NCBI GenBank assembly: GCA_934691625.1
Contig: CAKUTA010000003.1
Location: forward strand, 124,001-188,000
Direction: 5' to 3'
DNA length: 64,000 nt
From: an uncultured Bacteroidales bacterium
GTDB lineage: Bacteria > Bacteroidota > Bacteroidia > Bacteroidales > UBA932
Shown here: positions 36,285 through 44,399 of the stretch, piece by piece
Layout: every line of letters starts with the position of its first letter
How positions within the stretch are numbered: position 1 is the first letter of the stretch
Notes under the pieces: model-generated
What the model was told of the DNA's origin: nothing
Seen by the model: the letters and a program-made list of their open reading frames with translations, nothing else
Database searches by the model: none
Program-made: the position numbers and the translations under genes

Positions 36285-38018
36285 ATGGAAGCTGATAAAT
36301 TCAATGTGTTCCTTGTCAATGACGGGAAACATTATGAGGTCCCGTTCCTGAAGAGGCTCGGAGATTTTTCTGATGAGGTGTGCGGAACGGTGAAGGATGC
36401 GGAGACCGGGGCGGAGTATCCTGTTCTCGCTGCATTGGTGGATCATAAGCTTAAGGAGCTGGACTACAAGCTGGTGATGTCTCATGAGGTGGAGTTTATC
36501 GGCTATAACCATCCTGACGGACGCCGTACATATCTGCGTTCTTTGTGCTTCGTGCTTCAGAATGCTGTGCGTGAGCTGTATCCGGACAAGGTGCTTATCA
36601 TCGACCATTCTCTTCCTAGCGGGCTTTACTGCAATATCTGTGATGTGGAGCTGCGTGAGGACGGAAGGCGTGTGCCGGTGAAGCTTGAGGATAAGGACAT
36701 TGCCGCTATCAGGAAACGTATGCAGGAGATTGTCGCTGCGGATATGCCGTTTATTAAGCGGAAGATGGATGCTGATGCGGCCGAGGCATTGTTCGAGAAG
36801 AACAACCAGCCTGACAAGGCTGAGCTGCAGAGGTCTCTAGGCAAGTTTATATGCAGTGTGTATTTTCTTGATGGTCAGGCGGATACTTTTCATGGTCCGC
36901 TACTGCCGTCCACAGGATATCTGAAGGTTTTCGATCTTATCCCTTTTGCTGAGGGGTTCTGTCTCCAGTTCCCTTCGGAGGGTGATTTCTCCAAGGTGAT
37001 TCCGGTCATGACCCAGTCGAAGATTGCGGCGACATTGGGCGAGTATTCGGACTGGTGCTCGATTATAAGGATCAATGGCATCGGGACATTGAACGGGGCA
37101 ATAACCGGCGGCAATGCTGTCAGGCTGATTAATCTGGCGGAGGCGCTTCATGAGCGCAAGTATGCCGCGATTGCGGATCAGATATATGCGCGGCGCGACA
37201 AGGTGAAGGCTGTGTTCATCGCAGGGCCTTCTTCCAGCGGAAAGACATCGTCGTCCTTGCGCATTGCCCTTCAGTGCCGTGTGCTTGGCATGGTGCCGAA
37301 GGTCATTGAGCTGGACAATTATTTTGTTGACAGGGAGCATACGCCGAAGGACAGCGACGGCAATTATGATTTCGAGGCGCTGGAGGCAATGGACCTGAAG
37401 CTGCTGAACAGCCAGCTGAATGATCTGTTCGCCGGCAGGGAAGTGGAGCTTCCTCGTTTTGATTTCAGGGAGGGGCGTTCTGTGCCTTCAGGGAAGCGGG
37501 TGTCGCTGGGGGAGAAGGAAATATTGATAATGGAGGGTATCCATGCGCTTGATCCAGCGATGGTTCCGGAGGTTGACAATTCCCGTATCTTCAGGGTGTA
37601 TGCTTCGGCTCTGACGTCGTTGAACATTGATGAGAACAATAATATCTCCACGTCCGACAATCGTCTTCTGAGACGTATGGTTCGTGATAACCGTGTGCGT
37701 GGAATCACTCCTGAGGAGACCATAATGCGCTGGCATAGTGTGCGCCGTGGAGAGAATCGCAACATTTTCCCATTTCAGGAGAATGCTGATGCGTCGTTCA
37801 ACTCTGCCCTCATCTATGAGCTGCCGCTGCTGAAGTATTATGCCGAGCCGCTGCTGCGCCGTATCGCCCCATCGTCTCCTGCATATACCGAAGCCATCCG
37901 CCTGCTGAAGTTCCTTGACTATATCGTGGCGCTTTCTCCGGATGAGATTTCCGCGATACCTCCGACTTCCATTATGCGCGAGTTTATAGGCGGTCAGACT
38001 CTACAGAAGCTGGTCTGA
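36285..38018 (+). CDS. P-loop nucleoside (uridine) kinase family protein with N-terminal synthetase-like domain
   Basis: 577 residues. The N-terminal third resembles the TGS/second additional domain of threonyl-tRNA synthetases (HEVEFIGYNHPDG region). The C-terminal part is a uridine kinase-like P-loop domain with GPSSSGKT (314-321, K320), ELDNYFVDR, and IMEGIHAL. Proteins with this architecture are annotated as nucleoside kinases in Bacteroidota; the substrate is not proven. It stands alone, 168 bases after uvrA, and a GC-rich terminator follows at 38040. No unusual truncation is seen. Confidence 0.82.
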   Translation: MEADKFNVFLVNDGKHYEVPFLKRLGDFSDEVCGTVKDAETGAEYPVLAALVDHKLKELDYKLVMSHEVEFIGYNHPDGRRTYLRSLCFVLQNAVRELYPDKVLIIDHSLPSGLYCNICDVELREDGRRVPVKLEDKDIAAIRKRMQEIVAADMPFIKRKMDADAAEALFEKNNQPDKAELQRSLGKFICSVYFLDGQADTFHGPLLPSTGYLKVFDLIPFAEGFCLQFPSEGDFSKVIPVMTQSKIAATLGEYSDWCSIIRINGIGTLNGAITGGNAVRLINLAEALHERKYAAIADQIYARRDKVKAVFIAGPSSSGKTSSSLRIALQCRVLGMVPKVIELDNYFVDREHTPKDSDGNYDFEALEAMDLKLLNSQLNDLFAGREVELPRFDFREGRSVPSGKRVSLGEKEILIMEGIHALDPAMVPEVDNSRIFRVYASALTSLNIDENNNISTSDNRLLRRMVRDNRVRGITPEETIMRWHSVRRGENRNIFPFQENADASFNSALIYELPLLKYYAEPLLRRIAPSSPAYTEAIRLLKFLDYIVALSPDEISAIPPTSIMREFIGGQTLQKLV

Positions 38019-38039
38019 TGCGCTTTGACCTCTGACAAT

Positions 38040-38073
38040 GCCCCGTGCCGCATTTCGTGCTGCGCGGGGCTTT
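38040..38073 (+). terminator. Terminator after the nucleoside kinase gene
   Basis: GCCCCGTGC at 38040-38048 pairs with GCGCGGGGC at 38062-38070 (one mismatch), followed by TTTGT. The short T-run makes it a moderate candidate. Confidence 0.55.
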
Positions 38074-38323
38074 GTGCGCTGGGGCATTTCATTCTGCATC
38101 GGACTTTATTTATTTCTTATTTCATGTTGCTGTTGCATTGTGTTGCTCCATCATCCTGCACTGCTTTATTGGCATGTTCTCTAGCATGGATTTGTTACAC
38201 GATTTCCAGCCCTGTTTTCTTGCCTGTTTTCGTTGGTGGTTAAGAAACTGTTTTGTGTTTGTGTCTCTGCCAGGTCTTGCGTCAGTGCGTTGTACCGTGT
38301 TCTGCCCATTCCTAGTGATGCAT

Positions 38324-38486
38324 GTCAGGACGGTGCCACGGTACGTTTTGCAAAGTGTTGATTTATAACAATTTCTGAAACGAGGTGTGGATTTGCCGAC
38401 TTTTTTAGCCTCCAAATCCACACTCTGCCTAAACATGTCGTTGATTGTCAGCCTGTTACTGAATCTCTCCGTGGCGTAGTCCCGAC
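38324..38486 (+). repeat. P element copy B
   Basis: Outer arms at 38324-38341 (GTCAGGACGGTGCCACGG) and 38469-38486, three mismatches; perfect inner arms at 38385-38395 and 38413-38423 (GTGTGGATTTG / CAAATCCACAC) with a TTTTTTAGCCT loop segment shared with copy C, and TTGATTGTCAG to the right of the inner stem. Confidence 0.8.
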
Positions 38487-38703
38487 TGCCATCTCATGTG
38501 ATGTCACGGTAGCCCTTTTGTGCTGTGCATCGGTGGTACTCTTCCCTGTCCTCCTGCACTTGAATTATTGGCAGTGTCTTGAAACTATGTTTTGCATGGT
38601 TCTCCTCCACTGCTTCATTGATGGTTCATTGTGTTAGAGCCTTGCCCATCACTTCGCATTGGGTCTTCGCCGCCTTTCACCTGGCGGCAGCGCATGTTGC
38701 CTT

Positions 38704-40020
38704 TCAGAGGTTCAGGATCTCAAGCTCCTCCGGCGTGTAGAGGATGGAGTCAATGAAATCCGGGGCGATATGTGCGAGGATTATGAATGCGACTAGAGCC
38801 GTGATGGCTATGAGAAGCAAAGCGATGACTGTCCACTTCACAATTTTCCATCCGTTGCGCCTGCTGCCTGCTGCCTTGTTTTGCGATACCGTACCTTTTG
38901 ATTCTGTATCCTGCACTGCAGCAGCTGTGCTGGCTTCTGCTGAGGTTTCGGCTCCGGCACTTACTTTAACGGCAGCTTCGGAGTCTATTGTTAACACAGT
39001 TTCGGTAGCAGTCCCAGTGGATGGTGCGGCATCTGCTATTTGTTCGCTTTCAATGTATTTAGCTATGGACTCATTATGCGCAGGTGTCACATTTGGCGTC
39101 TCGTTGCCGGCTTCATTGTGGCTTTCCGACTCTGATGTGGCATCAGCTTTTGTTTCCTCATTGATGTCTGGACTGTCAATGCCATCTGCGAAGTCTGCAT
39201 TGATGCCTGAAACCTGATCGTCAGAGTTCTCCGCTATGGCGCTGGCGGCGGATGTATTGGGCTGATTGTCAACGGAATCTGGTTTAAGTGCATCGTTTGC
39301 GTTTGCATGGTGCTGAAGTTCTGGCACCACGTTGTCGCTGCCCGTGACATTGTCCGTGGTGCTGTCCGTTTCTTTGCCTGTGTCGCTATCCGGACTGCTG
39401 ACTACGTCACTGTCTGGATTTTGTTCCATGTCATTGTCATGGGGGCTGCTGTTCTTGCTGTCAGCGTTGTTGCCGGCCACAGCATTGGCATTGCCGGATT
39501 CTGTTTCCGGAACCGTGATTTCTGCATTGTTCTCCTCTGGATTGAGAATGGAACGCAATGCCGCCATTGTCGCAGAAACTTCGGCGGGCGTCTCTTCGTG
39601 TGTTTTCAGGGAAATGGGCTCCAGTCCGAAACCTTCCGGGTAGATGTCCAGATCTTCATCCGCGACGAAAAAGAAGTAGTTCTCTCTTGTAGCACGCAAT
39701 TTGCCGAGCCCTGGGAAGATAATCGACTTCTTGGTCTCCAGGACATGCTTCATCTCTTCCAGGAATTCGCGGATTATACGTGACGCCGTTGGCACATCCA
39801 GATTGTTGCACTTTGCATAGAATTCGATGAGCAGATTCTCGTTTGCAGCTTCTTTCTGCCTGAATGACAAGCGCCTGTATGGAGGATTGATAGTATATCC
39901 CTTGTCGGAAAATACGGACGGGACAATCTCGGCCACGAATGAACCGATACCTGGCAATGCGACTTCATCATTGTCAAGAATAAGTTCCTTGACTATTTTC
40001 GATAAGAGATCAATGTCCAT
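38704..40020 (-). CDS. HU-CCDC81-type domain protein with acidic linker and C-terminal membrane helix
   Basis: 438 residues. Two HU-like domains at the N-terminus (about 1-60 and 60-130), with LPGIGSFVAE and IFPGLGKLRA as the matching glycine loops, fit the bacterial HU-CCDC81 domains. A long Asp/Glu/Asn/Ala/Thr-rich low-complexity stretch follows (about 145-385), then a basic patch and one membrane helix (about 396-417) near the C-terminus. Many relatives continue into a periplasmic SPOR domain; here only about 20 residues follow the helix. The N-terminal part probably lies in the cytoplasm. DNA or nucleoid tethering to the envelope is a possibility, not shown. Confidence 0.75.
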   Translation of the reverse strand: MDIDLLSKIVKELILDNDEVALPGIGSFVAEIVPSVFSDKGYTINPPYRRLSFRQKEAANENLLIEFYAKCNNLDVPTASRIIREFLEEMKHVLETKKSIIFPGLGKLRATRENYFFFVADEDLDIYPEGFGLEPISLKTHEETPAEVSATMAALRSILNPEENNAEITVPETESGNANAVAGNNADSKNSSPHDNDMEQNPDSDVVSSPDSDTGKETDSTTDNVTGSDNVVPELQHHANANDALKPDSVDNQPNTSAASAIAENSDDQVSGINADFADGIDSPDINEETKADATSESESHNEAGNETPNVTPAHNESIAKYIESEQIADAAPSTGTATETVLTIDSEAAVKVSAGAETSAEASTAAAVQDTESKGTVSQNKAAGSRRNGWKIVKWTVIALLLIAITALVAFIILAHIAPDFIDSILYTPEELEILNL

Positions 40021-40161
40021 ATTCCAATGACGCTATTTGTTTAAAAGTCTTTCTTGAGTCCAGGGAACTGCCAGAATCTGCTTCCGATGTTCCGATACTG
40101 TATCCCTTTGATTTTTAGAGATTTTCTCGTCAGGCATCTTGCCGTTGCGAAAAGTTATTGA

Positions 40162-40169
40162 CAAAGGTA
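40162..40169 (-). promoter_or_regulatory. -7 box for the HU-CCDC81 gene
   Basis: On the minus strand this reads TACCTTTG, an exact TAnnTTTG. No clear -33 TTTG lies at the right distance; that position overlaps the -33 box of the tRNA promoter on the other strand. Confidence 0.35.
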
Positions 40170-40189
40170 GCAAAAAAATGTAAAAAAAA

Positions 40190-40220
40190 TTTGCAGAGAA
40201 CGGAAATTGTTGTACCTTTG
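40190..40220 (+). promoter_or_regulatory. Promoter for tRNA-Asn and tRNA-Val
   Basis: TTTG at 40190-40193, 19 bases, TACCTTTG at 40213-40220: a complete match to the Bacteroides consensus. Transcription would begin near 40227, 25 bases before tRNA-Asn. Confidence 0.8.
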
Positions 40221-40251
40221 CAATCCCGAAACAAAACAACGGGTGTTAAAT

Positions 40252-40325
40252 TCCTGAATAGCTCAGTTGGTTAGAGCATCTGACTGTTAATCAGAGGGTC
40301 CCAGGTTCAAGTCCTGGTTCAGGAG
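40252..40325 (+). tRNA. tRNA-Asn (GTT)
   Basis: 74 bases that fold as a cloverleaf: acceptor TCCTGAA/TTCAGGA, D arm AGCTCAGTTGGTTAGAGC, anticodon loop CTGTTAA with GTT at 40286-40288, T arm with GGTTCAAGTCC. The 3' CCA is not encoded. Confidence 0.96.
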
Positions 40326-40344
40326 CAAGAATGAAAATTCGCTT

Positions 40345-40419
40345 GGGAGCATAGCTCAGTTGGTTCAGAGCGTCTGCCTTACAAGCAGAGGGTCGGGGGT
40401 TCGACTCCCTCTGCTCCCA
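40345..40419 (+). tRNA. tRNA-Val (TAC)
   Basis: 75 bases: acceptor GGGAGCA/TGCTCCC, anticodon loop CTTACAA with TAC at 40380-40382, T loop GGTTCGACTCC. CCA is not encoded. It lies 19 bases after tRNA-Asn in the same transcript. Confidence 0.96.
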
Positions 40420-40424
40420 CTTTG

Positions 40425-40457
40425 AAAAGCACTTCGGATTTCTCCGAGGTGCTTTTT
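40425..40457 (+). terminator. Rho-independent terminator after tRNA-Val
   Basis: AAAAGCACTTCGG (40425-40437) pairs with CCGAGGTGCTTTT (40444-40456) with one G-T wobble and a six-base loop, ending in a run of five T. Confidence 0.88.
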
Positions 40458-40559
40458 GTTTCAATTTCTTGTAAAACGTTTTTTTTGTTACGTACTTGAG
40501 GTGTGATATGATTCATTCCAGGTGATCAAGCAGCGGAGCAGGGCTCTTGAAAGTTTGTG

Positions 40560-40669
40560 GAGTGTAAAAGGATTAGTTACAGCAAGTTAGCTATATTACT
40601 ACTCCACTAGATATGGAGTAATAATGTACTTAACTCTTTATAAATCAATAAAATACGCTCCACGCTTCT
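40560..40669 (-). repeat. Y repeat, copy 3, inverted
   Basis: Read on the minus strand, 40604-40669 aligns with Y1: TACTCCA-n4-ATATGGAG, TTTATAAATCA and TCCACGC are shared. It carries an ATTACTACTCCA/TGGAGTAATAAT hairpin with one mismatch. Confidence 0.6.
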
Positions 40670-40729
40670 ATGCGGCATTAATACTTCTGTCTGGAGTTTG
40701 TCTCTGCGCATAGAATCTCGCCGGGTATG

Positions 40730-40893
40730 GTCGGGACGGTGCCACATTGTTAAATGGTATTATACTGATATTAAGCGTGTTATGAAAATAGAACGTGGAA
40801 TTGACGTCGTTTTTTAGCCTGAAATCCACATCTTGCGAAAAATTGGTATTGATTATCAGGTACTTAGAGATAACTACGTGGCACAGTCACGAC
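40730..40893 (+). repeat. P element copy C
   Basis: Outer arms at 40730-40745 (GTCGGGACGGTGCCAC) and 40878-40893, two mismatches. The inner stem is worn (GTGGA/TCCAC), but the TTTTTTAGCCT segment and ATTGATTATCAGGTACTTA match copies B and A. Confidence 0.78.
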
Positions 40894-41198
40894 TAGCTTG
40901 CTTCTTGCTTGGCTCTGTTGCGCTTCCTCTTGCAAAATTAGGTATCAGAGATTGAGTATCAGTTGGTTGCGTATCTCAAATGTCATGGGTACTGACATCT
41001 GGAAGGCATAACTGATTGGTACTAAATATGGATTTTATGATGGTGGACGGGAATGAAAAGCATGACGGCAGGAAATGCATAATAGGATATGTTGGTGAAG
41101 AGAACTGGAGCTGGTGGAGAGGGGGTAGTGTAAAAACATAGCACCCAGGGGTGATGCTGAGTTCACTTCCTGGGTGACTTATATCTGAATCTCGTAGC

Positions 41199-41226
41199 TA
41201 TCGCATGCTGTTCCTAGCATGCGATA
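41199..41226. terminator. Hairpin after the LysM-M23 peptidase gene
   Basis: Perfect 11-bp arms TATCGCATGCT (41199-41209) and AGCATGCGATA (41216-41226) with a six-base loop, 35 bases past the stop of the minus-strand peptidase gene. No T-run follows on either strand, so termination is a guess from position. Confidence 0.4.
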
Positions 41227-41261
41227 AGAACTCCATCAACCTGATCTCTGAAAGCTGGGAG

Positions 41262-42344
41262 TTACCGCACTCGGATGGAACGGCCGATGCGCAGCGTGGT
41301 GCGGGTCGTGATGCCGTTCAAGGCGCAGAGCTTCTTGACGGTGGTATGATACTTTACGGCGATGGAACCTAGCGTATCCCCGGAGCGTATCTTGTAGTAT
41401 TGTGCCTTGGCCAGCTCTGCAGCCTTGCGAGCCTCCTCCTTTTCACGTAGCTCCTGCTCGGCTGCACGTGCGGCGTAATATGTGGAATCCTCCTTCATTA
41501 TCAGGTAGTCCTCCTCATCGCTCTCCGGAATGTACTTGCTCCCGGCATCCAGGAAACGCTTCTTCAGGATGAACAGGCGATGGCGCAGAGTCCCGCTTTC
41601 GAAATCAATGAGCCATTGCGGGTCAAAGGCGAAACCGCAATACCTGGTCTCGAAATGCAGATGCGCCCCCGTGGAGCGCCCTGTGGAGCCACCAAGCCCG
41701 ATGACCTGTCCGGCCTTCACCCACTCGCCAGGAGTCACGATACGTTTCGAAAGATGCGCGTAGAATGTCTCCAGCCCATTCTCATGACGGACTACCACCA
41801 GGTTCCCGAATCCTTTGTAATATTTCGAGAGACGCACCTTGCCTGGAAATGCTGCCACGACAGGAGTCCCTGTCTTCAGCGGTAGATCCACGCCCATGTG
41901 CCGTCTGCCATGCCTGTAGCCAAAAGGTGAATACACCTTCGTCTGATAGGGACAATGATATTCTTCGGAAGAATCTACCAGCCAGATGGAAATGTCCTCC
42001 TGAAGATCCTTGAGATCCATCTTGTACGGATTCGGCAGCTCCTCGTTCCAGTTGCTGTTGAACACCTCGGTCTGCAGAGATATGGACGGGTCCTTGTAAT
42101 ATTTCCAGGTGTAGTCCTCCATAAGCAGAATCTTCACGGCGGGATTACCCGTGTCAAGAGTGTCTATAGGAACTGCTGAGGATGGATCCAGTGACTTGAC
42201 CGGCTGCAATGCCAGTCTCGGGACGAGCAGGGATGCCTTGCTCATGGTCATTACTGTATCCTGTGCTTCGATTCTTCCGCCAGTCATGGCTGACAAGCCG
42301 GCTATGGCCGCAATGGCCGTCAATATTCTGCTTCTTATTGTCAT
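41262..42344 (-). CDS. M23 family metallopeptidase with C-terminal LysM domain
   Basis: 360 residues. The ATG at 42342-42344 is chosen because it opens directly into a signal peptide (MTIRSRILTAIAAIAG, cleavage about residue 25); the frame extends further upstream without one. The M23 domain shows the zinc ligands in HMGVD and HLHFE, with the typical GLGGSTGRSTG loop. A LysM domain for peptidoglycan binding ends the protein (YKIRSGDTLGSIAVKYHTT). It is likely a periplasmic cell-wall endopeptidase. It lies about 100 bases downstream of the phosphohexomutase gene on the same strand, separated by a hairpin. Confidence 0.9.
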   Translation of the reverse strand: MTIRSRILTAIAAIAGLSAMTGGRIEAQDTVMTMSKASLLVPRLALQPVKSLDPSSAVPIDTLDTGNPAVKILLMEDYTWKYYKDPSISLQTEVFNSNWNEELPNPYKMDLKDLQEDISIWLVDSSEEYHCPYQTKVYSPFGYRHGRRHMGVDLPLKTGTPVVAAFPGKVRLSKYYKGFGNLVVVRHENGLETFYAHLSKRIVTPGEWVKAGQVIGLGGSTGRSTGAHLHFETRYCGFAFDPQWLIDFESGTLRHRLFILKKRFLDAGSKYIPESDEEDYLIMKEDSTYYAARAAEQELREKEEARKAAELAKAQYYKIRSGDTLGSIAVKYHTTVKKLCALNGITTRTTLRIGRSIRVR

Positions 42345-42410
42345 TGTCCGATTTCTTTCTCCGGTGCATAACGGGCAAATCAGCACCCGGCACCTCTGCT
42401 TCACATGATT

Positions 42411-42441
42411 ACGGGTGCAGAAACCATTATTTTGCACCCGT
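42411..42441. terminator. Hairpin between phosphohexomutase and LysM-M23 genes
   Basis: Perfect 9-bp arms ACGGGTGCA (42411-42419) and TGCACCCGT (42433-42441). It lies just after the stop of the minus-strand phosphohexomutase gene but lacks a T-run; it may be a weak terminator or an mRNA stabiliser. Confidence 0.4.
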
Positions 42442-42448
42442 TAAAAAC

Positions 42449-43807
42449 TTAAACTTCAGCTCCGAACCTGGTCTTGAGGAGTTCCTTTACTTCACTGACC
42501 TTTGCGTCAAGCAGCTCCCTGGAAGTGGCCTCGCAGATGAAACGGAGATAAGGTTCCGTGTTGGAAGGCCTGATGTTGAACCACCAGTCCTTGAACTCGA
42601 CCCTGTATCCGTCGAAATCCATGAATGCTGTCGGCTTCTCCTGCTTCTCGAAATGCTCCTTGACCGCATCCATTGCCCCCTGCTTGTCAGAAAGCTTGAA
42701 ATTGATCTCTCCGGAATTCTGGTAGCGTGCGATCTTCCCGATAAGCTCGCTGAATGTGATGCCCTTCTTCTTCATGGCAGCGACGACACGCAGCACCAGG
42801 ATTGATGCGAGCAGCCCGCTGTCTGAATAGAAGAAATCTCGGAAATAATAGTGGCCTGCAAGCTCGCCGCCCCATACACCGTCGATTTCACGCAGCTTCC
42901 TGGCGGCATTCGCCCTGCCGACTTTCCAGGTGAACATCTTGACGCCCATCGGCTCCAGATATTCGCCTACCGCCTTTGAACTCCGGATATCCTGGATGAC
43001 GGTGCCCGTCTCATGCCTCTCGTTGATGAAGTAGTGTCCGAGTACGGCAATGATGAGGTCCGGAGAGATGAAATGTCCTGTCTCGTCCACGAACATTACG
43101 CGGTCAGCATCGCCGTCGTATATCACACCTGCATCGGCACCAGTCTTCTTCACCAGCTCCTCAAGAGCGACGACATTCTTATGCACCAGAGGATTAGGCT
43201 CATGGTTAGGGAACGTGCCGTCCATCGTGTCGAAGATATATTCAGGCCCGTCGCCGAAAATCTCCTTTGCGTACAATGTGCTCATGCCGTTGGAGAGGTC
43301 GAAAGCCAGCTTCAGCCCGCTGTAGTCGGCCTTGTATCCGAGCAGAAAATCCAGATAGTCCTTGTGGATATCTTTCTGGTGAACCTTTCCTGGAACAGCT
43401 GCAGGAGACGTCGGTCTGTTTCCGTTGATCCACGCCTCTATCTGGCCAAGTCCTGTGTCATATCCTACTGGAAGTGCATTGTCGCAGGACACCTTCATCC
43501 CGTTGTACTCCTTAGGATTATGCGACGCGGTGATCTGTACGGAAGCATGGAATCCGTACTTGGCAGTGCCGAAATATACCATAGGCGTCGTGCTCAGCCC
43601 GATGTCATATACATCGGCTCCGGCATCGGTGATGCCCTTGATGAGATAATCATGAATCTCTTCAGATGAGACTCTGCAGTCCCTTCCAACAAGCACCTTG
43701 TCTGTCTTAAGCAGCTCTGGCAGAAAATAGCCTACCTTGTAGGCCGTGTTCCTGTCGAAATCCACATTGTAGATTCCGCGGATGTCATAAGCATGAAAAG
43801 CACCCAT
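42449..43807 (-). CDS. Phosphomannomutase/phosphoglucomutase
   Basis: 452 residues of the alpha-D-phosphohexomutase family: the phosphoserine loop TASHNP (S95), the metal-binding DGDADR, the sugar-specificity loop GGELAGHYYF and the phosphate-binding RPSNTEPYLR. It interconverts hexose 1- and 6-phosphates and thus supplies GDP-mannose or UDP-glucose pathways and links to glycogen metabolism. The GEL-AGH form of the sugar loop is seen in dual-specificity PMM/PGM enzymes. It follows the def gene by two bases. Confidence 0.93.
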   Translation of the reverse strand: MGAFHAYDIRGIYNVDFDRNTAYKVGYFLPELLKTDKVLVGRDCRVSSEEIHDYLIKGITDAGADVYDIGLSTTPMVYFGTAKYGFHASVQITASHNPKEYNGMKVSCDNALPVGYDTGLGQIEAWINGNRPTSPAAVPGKVHQKDIHKDYLDFLLGYKADYSGLKLAFDLSNGMSTLYAKEIFGDGPEYIFDTMDGTFPNHEPNPLVHKNVVALEELVKKTGADAGVIYDGDADRVMFVDETGHFISPDLIIAVLGHYFINERHETGTVIQDIRSSKAVGEYLEPMGVKMFTWKVGRANAARKLREIDGVWGGELAGHYYFRDFFYSDSGLLASILVLRVVAAMKKKGITFSELIGKIARYQNSGEINFKLSDKQGAMDAVKEHFEKQEKPTAFMDFDGYRVEFKDWWFNIRPSNTEPYLRFICEATSRELLDAKVSEVKELLKTRFGAEV

Positions 43808-43809
43808 AT

Positions 43810-44364
43810 TTATTTGATTTTAGTGTTATAACGTACAGAAACCTTTCCTTTCGAGACGTTCTGTAATTTCTTGGCTATCATTTTCTTGCGGATAGGTGCC
43901 ACATGGTCTATGAACAAGTCGCCGTCCAGGTGCGACATCTCGTGCTGCACCATCCTGCAGGCGAACTTGTCGAATGTCTCCGTGACCTTCTCTCCGGCCG
44001 CATTGTAATACTCCACGGTCATTGATGCCGGTCTGCGCACCTCGCAATAGATGTTAGGAATGCTCAGGCACCCTTCCGAATAGTCAACCTCCTTGTCGCT
44101 CTGCTCCAGGATTACAGGATTCAGCATTGTCCGCTTGAAATCCTTCAGATAGTCATAGACGTCTGTCATACCGGTCCCGTCCACTATCAATGCCCTTTTG
44201 CTCACTCCTATCTGAGGAGCTGCAAGTCCACATCCGTCAGAATTCTTCAATGTATCCTTCAGGTCCTGGACAAGAGCCGCGATTCCTTCCTTGTCGTTGA
44301 GGTCCACTTCTTCCGCTCTGGCTCTGAGAACTTCAGAACCATATAAATATATAGGCTGTATCAT
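43810..44364 (-). CDS. def: Peptide deformylase
   Basis: 184 residues with all three family motifs: GCGLAAPQ (44-51), EGCLS (97-101) and QHEMSH (140-145). C99, H141 and H145 are the metal ligands and E142 the catalytic acid. It removes the formyl group from nascent proteins. It lies between ruvX (35 bases upstream) and the phosphohexomutase gene on the minus strand, in a small housekeeping operon. Confidence 0.97.
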   Translation of the reverse strand: MIQPIYLYGSEVLRARAEEVDLNDKEGIAALVQDLKDTLKNSDGCGLAAPQIGVSKRALIVDGTGMTDVYDYLKDFKRTMLNPVILEQSDKEVDYSEGCLSIPNIYCEVRRPASMTVEYYNAAGEKVTETFDKFACRMVQHEMSHLDGDLFIDHVAPIRKKMIAKKLQNVSKGKVSVRYNTKIK

Positions 44365-44399
44365 TTGTTAAATTTTATATTCAATTAATTCTCAGGTGT

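Larger units (their letters stand above)
38019..38703. other. Intergenic region with a P element
   Basis: Between two convergent genes. It holds a terminator (38040-38073) and P element copy B (38324-38486). Open frames of 72, 104 and 107 codons overlap here on both strands; none has a recognisable domain or ribosome-binding site. I see nothing else definable. Confidence 0.65.
40458..41261. other. Intergenic region with Y and P repeats and hairpins
   Basis: 800 bases between the tRNA terminator and the convergent LysM-M23 gene, without a plausible gene. It holds Y3 (40560-40669, minus strand), P element copy C (40730-40893), a CACCCAGG/CCTGGGTG dyad (41142-41149 and 41169-41176) and a strong hairpin (41199-41226). 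Confidence 0.7.

Noticed and set aside
38122..38436. 104-codon minus-strand frame in the 38-kb gap
   Set aside because: It spans the P element copy B and shows no domain, signal peptide or start signal.
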